Source: CAG-103 sp048217285
GTDB taxonomy: Bacteria > Bacillota > Clostridia > Oscillospirales > Oscillospiraceae
Assembly (NCBI GenBank): GCA_048217285.1
Contig: DBFWVW010000033.1
Location: forward strand, 1-28,728
Length of the DNA stretch: 28,728 nucleotides
Direction of reading: 5' to 3'
The notes below the pieces were generated by a model, which ran no database searches, was not told the DNA's origin, and saw only the letters and a list, made by a program, of their open reading frames with translations. Below, in pieces: positions 1-7,787 of the stretch. Position 1 is the first letter of the stretch, and each line of letters begins with the position of its first letter. A program made the translations under genes and the position numbers.

Positions 1-68
1 GCGGTCTTGGCACCGATGCCGGAACCGGCGCCGGTCACGAAACAGACTTTTCCATCAAGTCTACCCAT
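1..68 (-). CDS. Short-chain dehydrogenase/reductase, N-terminal fragment
   Basis: Only the first 22 codons lie in the window; the gene runs off the left edge. The start is the ATG at 68, preceded by an AAAGGAGA ribosome site. The peptide reads MGRLDGKVCFVTGAGSGIGA and continues with KT. The TGAGSGIG stretch is the TGxxxGxG cofactor-binding motif of classical SDR enzymes. It is the last visible gene of the baiA-baiB-baiG-baiF-baiF unit, 84 bases after the preceding stop. The N-terminus differs from that of the baiA product at 6157-6924, so it is a second SDR and not a copy. A hydroxysteroid dehydrogenase is a reasonable inference from context, but substrate and position specificity cannot be read from this fragment. 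Confidence 0.8.
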   Translation of the reverse strand, partial: MGRLDGKVCFVTGAGSGIGAKT

Positions 69-152
69 TTGTTTCTCCTTTGCTGAAAATTTGAATGCTG
101 TGGGCGGGCTGCGCACAAGGAAATTTTGTTGTACACAGCCAGCCCCCGGATA

Positions 153-1520
153 TTACTCGCCCTTCGGCGGCCACTCCATACCGATGCGCTCACACTGGCG
201 CTCGGTGTCCCAGAAGAAGCCCCAGTCGGGCAGATGACGGATGCGGGCGGTGTCCGCCGGCGTCCAGGTCACGAGCTCGCCCTTCTTGTAGAGCGCGTCG
301 ATCTCCTCATCGGTGTAGCCGAAGTCCTTGAGAACCTCGCGGTTGTGCTCGCCGAAGCACGGCGCGGAGGCCACGATCTTCGACGGATTGTTCTTGAAGC
401 GGTTCGTGATGCCGATGCCCTTCATCTCGCCGAAGATCTGATCTTCCCACTCAACGAGGTTCTCGCGCTCGGCATACTGCGGATCGTTTTCAATATCGCC
501 GGGCTCATAGGCGCGCTGATTGGGGATGCCGGCCTTGTTGAAGATCTCCTCGAGCTCGGCACAGGTGTGCTGCGCGCAGAAGTCCGTGAGCGCCTGATCC
601 GCCTTCTGTCCCATGGGGGTGTTGAGCGGGAAGCCGGGGATGCCCTTCGGCAGGCCCGGGGTGACGCCCGGCGTGCCGACGCCGATGATGGGATAGCCCT
701 TCTCGACCGGTCCGGGGCCGTTGATGGCAACAAACAGCTGCTTATTGTCCTTCGTAGTGTAAAACGAGAAGCAGGCGGCAAGGTCGGAGTGGTTGCCGGT
801 GCGGTAAGGCACGGGCTCGCCGTCTTTCGGATAACCCTTGTTGTACCAGAGCACCGGGTAGTTATCCAGCAGGCGGAACATGGTGTCGTACTGCGCAACG
901 TCGCAGGATTCGCCCTTGCCGGTCTTGAGCGCATGAATGTAAGCCGACAGCGCGGTCATGCAGGCGTTGTAGGCCGTGACATAGTCCGACAGATACGGGT
1001 TGACCTTCAGCGGCGTCGACGTCGGCGAAACGCCGTTCATGTACATATAACCGCCCATAGCCTGACCGGAAACATCATAGGAGGCCTTGGACTTGTACGG
1101 CCCTGTCTGGCCGTAGCCGGAGACGTGCACGATGCACAGCTTGCTGTTGACGCCCCAGCACACCTCATCGGTGAGGCCCATTTTGGCGTAGGTGCCGGCC
1201 TTGCTGGACTCGATCCAGATATCGGCCCACTCGAGGCACTTCTTGAAGATCTTCTTGCCGGCGGGGGTACGCGGATTGCAGGTGATGGAAAACTCGTTGC
1301 GGTGGTTCTGCGACCAGCTGGTGGTGCCGCGTGTGCCGCAGGAGATCTTGGGCGCCTCGGACTGCAGGACCTTCGCGCCCATCTCCGCCATCAGGCAGCC
1401 GGCAAAGGGGCCCGCAATGGCCGTACCGGACACAAAGACCTTGACGCCGTTGAGGACGCCGAAATCGGGATATTCGTCAAATTTCTGCGTGAGGTCGCAG
1501 TCAATTTTTTTGAAACTCAT
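153..1520 (-). CDS. baiF: CaiB/BaiF-family (type III) CoA-transferase, copy 1
   Basis: A 455-residue type III CoA-transferase resembling C. scindens BaiF, which moves CoA between bile acid intermediates so that ATP is not spent on each new substrate. Family features seen: the N-terminal GVKVFVSGTAIAGPFAG Rossmann segment, the SQNHRNE block, IVHVSGYGQTGP, and DVAQYD at residues 207-212, which holds the candidate acidic nucleophile. The start is the ATG at 1520, chosen over an in-frame start 22 codons upstream because AAAGGAGG lies 10 bases before it and the paralogue starts at the equivalent place. It lies 115 bases after the paralogous copy 2. Whether this copy or copy 2 is the true BaiF equivalent cannot be decided here; C. 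scindens also has a second one (BaiK). Confidence 0.9.
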   Translation of the reverse strand: MSFKKIDCDLTQKFDEYPDFGVLNGVKVFVSGTAIAGPFAGCLMAEMGAKVLQSEAPKISCGTRGTTSWSQNHRNEFSITCNPRTPAGKKIFKKCLEWADIWIESSKAGTYAKMGLTDEVCWGVNSKLCIVHVSGYGQTGPYKSKASYDVSGQAMGGYMYMNGVSPTSTPLKVNPYLSDYVTAYNACMTALSAYIHALKTGKGESCDVAQYDTMFRLLDNYPVLWYNKGYPKDGEPVPYRTGNHSDLAACFSFYTTKDNKQLFVAINGPGPVEKGYPIIGVGTPGVTPGLPKGIPGFPLNTPMGQKADQALTDFCAQHTCAELEEIFNKAGIPNQRAYEPGDIENDPQYAERENLVEWEDQIFGEMKGIGITNRFKNNPSKIVASAPCFGEHNREVLKDFGYTDEEIDALYKKGELVTWTPADTARIRHLPDWGFFWDTERQCERIGMEWPPKGE

Positions 1521-1575
1521 GTATGCTTTGCCTCCTTTTTGTGCTGTTTTTGTACATTTCTCGCCGGATTCAAGA

Positions 1576-1616
1576 TAAGCTGCCAATCACGGACACCCGT
1601 CCATGATGGCAGCTTA
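1576..1616 (-). other. Intercistronic hairpin between the two baiF copies
   Basis: An inverted repeat: TAAGCTGCC at 1576-1584 pairs with GGCAGCTTA at 1608-1616. Inside it ATCA pairs with TGAT and GGAC with GTCC around an ACCC loop, with one bulge and one mismatch. No T-run follows on the minus strand, so it is not a standard terminator. It may set RNA processing, stability or attenuation between the copies. The function is inferred; the fold is read directly. Confidence 0.55.
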
Positions 1617-1635
1617 CCTTCTATTGCGCTAACAT

Positions 1636-2994
1636 TTACTTTTTCGGGGGATACTCAAGGCCGATCCGCTTGGCCTGACGCTCCGGATCCCAGAAGAAAT
1701 GCCACTCAACAAAGTTCTTGTTGCGGGCGGTGTCCGCCGGCGTCCAGGTCGCGAGCTCGCCCTTCTTGTAGAGCGCGTCGATCTCCTCGTCGGTGTAACC
1801 AAAGTCCTTCAGGACCTCGCGGTTGTGCTCGCCGAAGCACGGCGCGGAAGCCACGATCTGGGACGGGTTCTTCTTGAAGATGTTCGTGACGCCGATGCCC
1901 TTCATCTTGCCGAAGCACTGGTCATCCCACTCGACGATGTTCTCGCGGGCTTCGTACTGCGGATCCTTCTCGATATCAGCCGGGCCGTAGGCGCGCTGGC
2001 ACGGGATGCCCGCCTTGTTGAAGATCTCCTCGAGCTCATCGCAGGTGTGCTCGGCGCAGAACTTCGCGCACAGCTCGTCAGCCTTCTTGCCGCGGGGGTC
2101 AAACAGCGGGAAGCCGGTGCAAGACTTCGGGATGCCCTCGGTGACGCCGGGCTTGCCCATACCGATGATCGGATAGCCGCGGCTGACCGGGCCCTGACCG
2201 ACGATGGCGACGAACATGGCGTTGCCTTCCTTCGTGTCGTAGAACGAGAAGCAGGCGGCCTGATCGCTCTTGTTGCCGGTGCGGAACGGCACGGGCTCGC
2301 CCTGCTGCGGGTAACCCTTGTTGAACCAGTTGGCCGGGTAGTTGTCGAGCAAACGGAACATGGTGTCGTACTGAGCGACGTCGCAGGAGTCGCCTTCACC
2401 GCTGTTCTTCGCGTTGATGTAGCCGGCAAGAGCCACCATGCAGGCGTTGTAAGCAGTGATGTAGTCAGACAGATACGGATTGACCTTCAGCGGGCCGGAC
2501 GTCGGGGAGACGCCGTTCATGTACATATAGCCGCCCATAGCCTGACCGGAAACGTCGTAGGAGGGCTTATTCTTGGCCGGACCGAACTGGCCGTAGCCGG
2601 ACACGTGCACGATGGCGAGCTTCTTGTTGTGCTTCCAGCAGACCTCGTCGGTCAGGCCGCGCTTGGCATAGGAGCCCGGACGGCCGGCCTCGATCCAGAT
2701 GTCGGCCCACTCGATGCACTTGAGGAAGATCTTCTTGCCGGCGGGGCTGGCGGAGTTGATGGTGATGGAATACTCGTTGCGGTGATTCTGGCTCCACGCG
2801 AGGGTGCCACGGGTCTGGCAGGCGATGGTCGGAGCCTCGGCCTGCAGGACCTTCGCGCCCATCTCAGCCATGAGGCAGCCGGCGAAGGGGCCGGCGATGT
2901 TCGTGCCGGTCACGAAGACCTTGACGCCCTTGAGGACGCCGAAAGACGGATACTCGTCAAACTTCTGAGTCAGTTTGTTGTCGATTTCTTTCAT
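1636..2994 (-). CDS. baiF: CaiB/BaiF-family (type III) CoA-transferase, copy 2
   Basis: A 452-residue paralogue of the gene at 153-1520, with long identical blocks, for example VASAPCFGEHNREVLKDFG near the C-terminus and DVAQYD at about residues 205-210. The predicted role is the same: transfer of CoA from a finished bile acid-CoA to a new bile acid. The start at the ATG at 2994 matches the paralogue; an in-frame upstream ATG at 3027 would add 11 unmatched residues. The ribosome site is AGAAAGGA, somewhat distant (12 bases). It follows baiG after 64 bases. Two tandem copies may form a heteromer or have split substrate preference; both ideas are inference. Confidence 0.9.
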   Translation of the reverse strand: MKEIDNKLTQKFDEYPSFGVLKGVKVFVTGTNIAGPFAGCLMAEMGAKVLQAEAPTIACQTRGTLAWSQNHRNEYSITINSASPAGKKIFLKCIEWADIWIEAGRPGSYAKRGLTDEVCWKHNKKLAIVHVSGYGQFGPAKNKPSYDVSGQAMGGYMYMNGVSPTSGPLKVNPYLSDYITAYNACMVALAGYINAKNSGEGDSCDVAQYDTMFRLLDNYPANWFNKGYPQQGEPVPFRTGNKSDQAACFSFYDTKEGNAMFVAIVGQGPVSRGYPIIGMGKPGVTEGIPKSCTGFPLFDPRGKKADELCAKFCAEHTCDELEEIFNKAGIPCQRAYGPADIEKDPQYEARENIVEWDDQCFGKMKGIGVTNIFKKNPSQIVASAPCFGEHNREVLKDFGYTDEEIDALYKKGELATWTPADTARNKNFVEWHFFWDPERQAKRIGLEYPPKK

Positions 2995-3058
2995 GTTAGA
3001 TGACAATCCTTTCTGTGCAAAGTGCACTGAATTCAGGCAAAGGAAATGTGGGAGCGAA

Positions 3059-4480
3059 TTACTCCTTAGTAGCTTCGGCTTTCTTGTGCACGCTCGGGAT
3101 CAGGAAGCAGACCACGATGCCGACGACGACACAGGCGAGCTGAACGAGAGCGACGGAGTGCAGAGCACTGGCCGCAGCGGCGGGCACTGCCATACCGGCA
3201 GCAGCCTTCTTGGTCATGCCCGTGACGAACATGGGCACGAAGATCGCAACGCCAAACGGCGCAGTCATATCTCTGAACACGTTGTACGTGCCGGAAGCAG
3301 AGGAGGACTCAGCCGGAGCGACACCGGACAGGGCGACCTTCATGAAGATGGTGCCGTTGCCGCCGATGCCGAGGCCGATGAAGAACAGCGCGCCGCCCAT
3401 CTGCAGGATACCGGCGTTCTCGCCGATGAAGAGCATGATCAGAGAACCGATGGCAACGAACACGAGCGCGATCGCAGCAACGATCTTGGGCTCTTTCTTA
3501 TCGGCCATGGGGCCGAGGACGATGGTGCCGATGGCCATGCCGAGGTACTCAATGCTCATGGCAATGCTGGCCACGGTGGCCTTGTCAATGGCGTAGCCGA
3601 AGCGGATAATCTCAGTCAGGCAGGCGGTCATGAGGCCCTGGGTCAGGAGCATGACCAACACGGGGAGCACAAAATTCTTACGCGCCATGAACTTGCCGTT
3701 GAGGATCGGGCTGGAGGCCTTCTTCTCAACCTGGAAGAGGATGACGAGGCCGACCACAGCCACAGCGATCGATGCGAGCGTAGCAACGCTGCCCCAGCCG
3801 TTCTGCTGGCCGAAGGTGGGCACGCAGACAAGCGCGCCGAACATGAGCAGGACGAACACGGCGCCCGCCCAGTCAAAGCCCTGCATGGTGCCTTTGGGGA
3901 TATTCGGGTTATCCTTGACCTTGACAAAGCAGATCAGGAACGTAATCACGCACAGCGCAACACAGACCCACATGACAATACGCCAGGCATTGGCCGTGCC
4001 AATGACTTTCATAATGATGCCGCCGACGGTGGGTCCAAAGATGACCATGCCGCAGGCAACTGCCATATAAATTGTGAAGCCCTGGCCCATCTTCTCGGGC
4101 GGGAACTCCATCATGATGTAGGACATGACGACCGGAGCAATACCAGCAGCGCCAATGCCGACCATGAAGCGGAACACGAGCAGCAGCGGAATGTTCTGCG
4201 GGCAGATGGCGATGAGCGCCTGGCCGACCGTGTAAAGGCCCATGGCACTGAGCAGCATCTTTCTGCGGCCGATCACGCCGCCGAGCTTGCCCAGGATCGG
4301 CGCCATGGCGGCGGCAGCCAGGGAGTAAGCCAGCGTGATGAAGGTCAGGGACGAATCCGCGTTCCATGCCGTGGAGATCGCGGTCGGCACCGAAGCGGTA
4401 AAGCCGCCGCAAAGGCTCAGGATCGCCGCTGCAACAGCATACGGCACAAAGCCTTTCATATAGTTTTTATTGTTTTCCAT
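3059..4480 (-). CDS. baiG: Major facilitator superfamily bile acid transporter BaiG
   Basis: A 473-residue MFS permease closely resembling C. scindens BaiG, a proton-coupled importer of primary bile acids. Visible motifs are the N-terminal KGFVPYA segment, the loop GKLGGVIGRRKM typical of MFS loop 2-3, GIGAAGIAPVVM, KSPI-like SSPILNGKFMARKNFVLPV, and GPMADKKEPK. The chain is made of alternating hydrophobic segments over its whole length, as expected for a 12-14 helix inner-membrane transporter. The start at the ATG at 4480 follows an AGGAGA site. It lies between baiB and the baiF pair in one unit, so uptake and CoA activation would be made together. Confidence 0.93.
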   Translation of the reverse strand: MENNKNYMKGFVPYAVAAAILSLCGGFTASVPTAISTAWNADSSLTFITLAYSLAAAAMAPILGKLGGVIGRRKMLLSAMGLYTVGQALIAICPQNIPLLLVFRFMVGIGAAGIAPVVMSYIMMEFPPEKMGQGFTIYMAVACGMVIFGPTVGGIIMKVIGTANAWRIVMWVCVALCVITFLICFVKVKDNPNIPKGTMQGFDWAGAVFVLLMFGALVCVPTFGQQNGWGSVATLASIAVAVVGLVILFQVEKKASSPILNGKFMARKNFVLPVLVMLLTQGLMTACLTEIIRFGYAIDKATVASIAMSIEYLGMAIGTIVLGPMADKKEPKIVAAIALVFVAIGSLIMLFIGENAGILQMGGALFFIGLGIGGNGTIFMKVALSGVAPAESSSASGTYNVFRDMTAPFGVAIFVPMFVTGMTKKAAAGMAVPAAAASALHSVALVQLACVVVGIVVCFLIPSVHKKAEATKE

Positions 4481-4556
4481 GAATCATTCTCCTGTCTAGT
4501 GATTCCGGCGATAAGCCGTGTGACAGTTGGTTGTTCTGCTATGTGTGCAGCGCCGG

Positions 4557-6077
4557 TCAGTAGCCCTTGGCGAGACTCTCCTCGATCAGCTTGCTGCGCA
4601 CGACTTTCCCGCTTTCGTTGCACGGGATGTGATCCACAAATTCAATGGATTTGGGGATTTTGTACGGGGGGAGATAGTTGAGTGCGAACCGGATGAGATC
4701 CTTGCTACCGACCGGGCCGTTCGTTTCCACGATGGCGTGGATGCGGTGGCCCCAGTCCGGATCCGGCAGGCCAACGACCACAGCGTCGACCACCTTCGGA
4801 TGCTTTTTGAGCACCATCTCGACCTCGGCGGCAAAGACATTCTCTCCGCCGGTCACGATCATATCGCTGCGGCGGTCGGCAAAGTACAGGTAGCCTTCCG
4901 CGTCCACATAACCCATATCGCCGACGCTGCGGAAGCCTTCGCTGTCCACCGGGATGGGCGGGATATTCTTGTATATCACACGCGGGCTGTTGTCACCCCA
5001 GGACATGAAGATCTCGCCGATCTCGCCAATGGGCAGTTCGTGGCCGTCCTCGCCGCGGATGGATACCCGGCCGCAGTGCATCTTGCCGACACTGCCGGGA
5101 TGGCGCAGCCACTCGTCGCCGCGGATGGAGGTCATACCGATGCACTCGGTCATGGCATACATTTCATAGAGGTGCTCAGGCGAGATAATCTCGAGCCATT
5201 CGCGCTTGAGATCCCGCGAGCAGACGCCGCCGGTATGGCACAACACCTTGAGGCTTGCAAGATCCTCCTTCCGGAAGCCGGGCATACGGCTGATGCGCTG
5301 CATGAGCGTCGGCACCATCTGAACGTACTCAATGCGGTACTTTTTGATGAGCCGCACGATCGTTTCGGCGTCCAGCTTGGCCGGCATAACGAGCGTGTTG
5401 CCGCAGTAGAGGCCGTTAAAGGCCGCCGAATGCGGCGCGCCGTGAAACAACGGACCTGCAAGCAGCTGCCGCATCTCGAAGCGCATACCGGACACGGCGA
5501 ACCAGGTTTGAAGCCCTTCGTCGCTCTCCCCTGCCGGCATATCCTGCTCGATGACCTTCGTCTTCCCCGTCGTACCTCCGGAGCAGTTGGCAAGATTGGG
5601 GATGGCAAGCACATCGGGCGGCATATCCGCAGGGCAATCCGCGCACAGCGCTCTGAGTTCCGCCGTGCTCAGTCCGGGGTAGCCGTCTGGTTTTTTGCGG
5701 TTCGTGATGACAAGCGCCGGAGACACACACGCACAAATCTCCATCAGATTGCGCTGCGGCGCGCGATTGGACACCGGCACATAGCAGGCGCCGGTCTTCC
5801 AGATGCCGAACGCAAGCGCGATGTGCGTCGGGATGTTCGGCAGTGCAGCAAGCACGCTCTTGCCGGGGCCGATCCCCTGCTCAAGCAGATACCACGCAAT
5901 GCGGTTCGAGAGCTCGTGGAGCTCCCGCCAAGTCATGACGGACTCCTTATTTTCCGGGGAAACATAAATGACCGCCGGCGCATCCGGCTTCACGCGGGCA
6001 ATGCTCGCCAGCTGTGTACCGGGTGTGAAAAAGCTCTCGGTGCCCTGATTGAAAATGTTGAAATGCTGAGCGCTCAT
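4557..6077 (-). CDS. baiB: Bile acid-CoA ligase BaiB
   Basis: A 506-residue member of the AMP-forming acyl-CoA synthetase family and a clear homologue of BaiB, which activates cholic and chenodeoxycholic acid with ATP and CoA as the first step of 7-dehydroxylation. Motifs seen: the P-loop SGGTTGKTK at residues 166-174, GPLFHGAPHSAAFNGL, VQMVPTLM, CHTGGVCS, YEMYAMTECIG, DRRSDMIVTGGENVFAAEVE, and a C-terminal SGKV with the candidate adenylation lysine at about residue 491. The start is placed at the ATG at 6077 (MSAQHFN), which has AGGAAG 8 bases upstream; the ATG at 6083 is too close to that site, and more upstream starts extend into unrelated sequence. It lies 79 bases after baiA. Confidence 0.94.
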   Translation of the reverse strand: MSAQHFNIFNQGTESFFTPGTQLASIARVKPDAPAVIYVSPENKESVMTWRELHELSNRIAWYLLEQGIGPGKSVLAALPNIPTHIALAFGIWKTGACYVPVSNRAPQRNLMEICACVSPALVITNRKKPDGYPGLSTAELRALCADCPADMPPDVLAIPNLANCSGGTTGKTKVIEQDMPAGESDEGLQTWFAVSGMRFEMRQLLAGPLFHGAPHSAAFNGLYCGNTLVMPAKLDAETIVRLIKKYRIEYVQMVPTLMQRISRMPGFRKEDLASLKVLCHTGGVCSRDLKREWLEIISPEHLYEMYAMTECIGMTSIRGDEWLRHPGSVGKMHCGRVSIRGEDGHELPIGEIGEIFMSWGDNSPRVIYKNIPPIPVDSEGFRSVGDMGYVDAEGYLYFADRRSDMIVTGGENVFAAEVEMVLKKHPKVVDAVVVGLPDPDWGHRIHAIVETNGPVGSKDLIRFALNYLPPYKIPKSIEFVDHIPCNESGKVVRSKLIEESLAKGY

Positions 6078-6156
6078 ATCCATCACTTCCTGACAACTTG
6101 CAGATTCTGAGCTGGGATCTCTGTTTTGGGGTCCCGGCTCGCGGGATCGGAGCCGA

Positions 6157-6924
6157 TTATTTCGGCTGGTTGTTCGGGCGGTAGCCGCCGTCCACCTGCA
6201 GGCAGACGCCGGTAATGTAGGACGCGGCGCTGGAGGACAGGAACAGCATTGCGTTTGCAATGTCGTCCGGATCGCCAAAGCGCTTCATCGGGATCGTATC
6301 GCCGATGGAATCCTTGGCAAACTGCGGCATATTCGCCACCATGTCCGTAGCAACCACGCCGGGCGCGACAGCGTTCACGCGCACGCCCTTATCCGCGTAG
6401 GAATAGGCAATGGACTTGGTCATGGCGATCACGCCGGCCTTGGTAACAGGATACGGCAGGCCGGTGGGCGAGCCATAGACGCCCGCGACAGAAGCCGTGT
6501 TAACAACGCAGCCCTTGGTCTTGAGCAGATGCGGGAGCGCATACTTGGTCATGAGGTAAGGGGCTTTCAGGTTCAGGTCATTCACTTCATTCCACTCGGA
6601 CAGCTTGAGCTTCGTGATCCAAGTGCTGGAATCCGTGCCAGCGTTGTTGACGAGCACGTCCAGACGGCCCCATTTGGCAATGATCTCCTTGTAGAGCTCC
6701 TGAATGGCCTTGAAATCCGTCAGGTCAATCACCTTGCGCATGACCTCATAATCCGGATTGATTTCCTTGAGCTGCTCCATCGCCTTCGCGCCGGTTTCTT
6801 CATAATGGCTCAGGAAGCAAACCTTTGCACCGGATGCAAGAAACTTTTTCACCGCCGCGAAGCCAATGCCCCGGCTGCCGCCGGTGACCAGAACGACCTT
6901 GCCTTTGAATTCGTTTTCAAACAT
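6157..6924 (-). CDS. baiA: 3-alpha-hydroxysteroid (bile acid) dehydrogenase BaiA
   Basis: A 255-residue classical SDR matching BaiA, which oxidises the 3-alpha-hydroxyl of bile acid-CoA with NAD. Seen: TGGSRGIGFAA (cofactor glycine motif, residues 14-24), LVNNAG, the catalytic serine in NTASVAG, Tyr and Lys in YPVTK, and VAPGVVATDM. The C-terminal GYRP resembles C. scindens BaiA2. In BaiA2 a glutamate near position 42 favours NAD over NADP; here the corresponding stretch reads SHYEETG, so an acidic residue is close by but the exact alignment is uncertain. It is the first gene of the baiA-baiB-baiG-baiF-baiF-SDR unit, with AAAGGA upstream of the ATG at 6924. Confidence 0.92.
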   Translation of the reverse strand: MFENEFKGKVVLVTGGSRGIGFAAVKKFLASGAKVCFLSHYEETGAKAMEQLKEINPDYEVMRKVIDLTDFKAIQELYKEIIAKWGRLDVLVNNAGTDSSTWITKLKLSEWNEVNDLNLKAPYLMTKYALPHLLKTKGCVVNTASVAGVYGSPTGLPYPVTKAGVIAMTKSIAYSYADKGVRVNAVAPGVVATDMVANMPQFAKDSIGDTIPMKRFGDPDDIANAMLFLSSSAASYITGVCLQVDGGYRPNNQPK

Positions 6925-7130
6925 GATTTTCGTCCTTTCTTAACGCAAATCTTTGACTCATTCCGGGGCTTTCCCGTCACCCCGGGCACACACCAGCAGT
7001 TATGCTTTTGTTAAGGAACGATAATATTTTAACATTTCGCGCGCCGTACTTCCGGCCGATGCCTCCTGTTTTCCTATCGTAAAAAACGACAAAAAATCAG
7101 ATTTCATATCAAATTTCGTGGCAAAAATGA
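6925..7130 (-). promoter_or_regulatory. Leader and probable promoter region of the baiA operon
   Basis: This AT-rich stretch must hold the promoter of the baiA unit, because a strong hairpin separates it from the regulator genes. On the minus strand, overlapping -10-like hexamers TAAAAT (7026-7031) and TATTAT (7021-7026) are present but no good -35 is seen, which would suit an activator-dependent promoter. A GAAATGTTAA element (7029-7038) overlaps them and resembles GAAATGTTGA upstream of the AraC gene. In the leader, CCGGGG at 6963-6968 can pair with CCCCGG at 6980-6985. The exact start site is not determined. Confidence 0.35.
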
Positions 7131-7170
7131 CAAAGCCTCAAAAACGGCGGCCGCCGTTTTTGAGACTTTG
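7131..7170 (-). terminator. Strong palindromic terminator after the regulator operon
   Basis: A near-perfect 40-base inverted repeat: CTCAAAAACGGCGG (7137-7150) pairs with CCGCCGTTTTTGAG (7151-7164), flanked by CAAAG and CTTTG. The stem carries A- and T-runs, so it could act in either direction. It lies 23 bases after the cupin gene stop and isolates the regulator operon from baiA. Confidence 0.75.
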
Positions 7171-7192
7171 TCAACACATTCTGTTTTGACTG

Positions 7193-7786
7193 TCAGCTCT
7201 TCGTGGAATCTGGATTCTGGTAAAAATACGCGCGCGGCATTTTCTCGGTCAGGATGCCCAGCAGATCCATCATATAGCAGAAGCAGAGCGGAAGCTGATC
7301 CGGCGACTGCTTTTCCGTCTCGGTAAGAATGCCGTTCATGGCATCGTTCGCGATCTCGGCGTACAACCCGCTGAGCGCCACGACCGGCGGCTCGGACGGG
7401 ACATAAAACTGCTCGAACTTCATATAGGGGTTCGCAATCAGATAGACGTAGGTGCCGCTGTTCATGCGGCTCTCGGCGATCTCAAGCGTTTCCCCGCTAT
7501 CCGGCAGATAACGGTAGCGGTGGAACGGGCCGAGGTTAACGAGCGTGTTCGGCTTGAGCCGGTAATCCAGACCGTTGACCGTCAGCGTACCGCGGCCGCT
7601 GCGGACGAGCAGAAATGTCTCGTCGTGATTATTGACATAGAGCGTCGGCGCTTTGATTTGCCGAATGCAGGCTTTGATATCGCTGGGCAGGACGTTGTTG
7701 ACAAAATAATCATGCGCGCCCGTCAAAATGGGCTTATCGTCCTGCGTACTGTCAAACACCGGGCCGGACAAACGATCATCGTTCAT
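7193..7786 (-). CDS. Stand-alone AraC-type cupin sensor protein
   Basis: A 197-residue protein whose middle part (about residues 45-110) looks like the N-terminal ligand-binding cupin of AraC-family regulators: FLLVRSGRGTLTVNGLDYRL, then LKPNTLVNLGPFHRYRYLPD. No helix-turn-helix follows; the remaining part is predicted helical and ends soon after MMDLLGILTEKMPRAYF. The start is the ATG at 7786 with a perfect GGGAGG site that lies inside the preceding gene; a single base separates the two genes, so translation is probably coupled. It may bind bile acid or a CoA intermediate and pair with the AraC protein, or act as its antagonist. This role is an inference from operon structure and fold resemblance. 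No enzyme motif was recognised. Confidence 0.8.
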   Translation of the reverse strand: MNDDRLSGPVFDSTQDDKPILTGAHDYFVNNVLPSDIKACIRQIKAPTLYVNNHDETFLLVRSGRGTLTVNGLDYRLKPNTLVNLGPFHRYRYLPDSGETLEIAESRMNSGTYVYLIANPYMKFEQFYVPSEPPVVALSGLYAEIANDAMNGILTETEKQSPDQLPLCFCYMMDLLGILTEKMPRAYFYQNPDSTKS

Positions 7787-7787
7787 A

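Noticed and set aside
126..1877. Long plus-strand open frame opposite the baiF pair
   Set aside because: Antisense to two recognised CoA-transferases; composition is that of a codon-bias shadow.
6078..6278. Upstream extension of BaiB by 67 residues
   Set aside because: It would overlap baiA, has no match to BaiB, and a good ribosome site supports the start at 6077.
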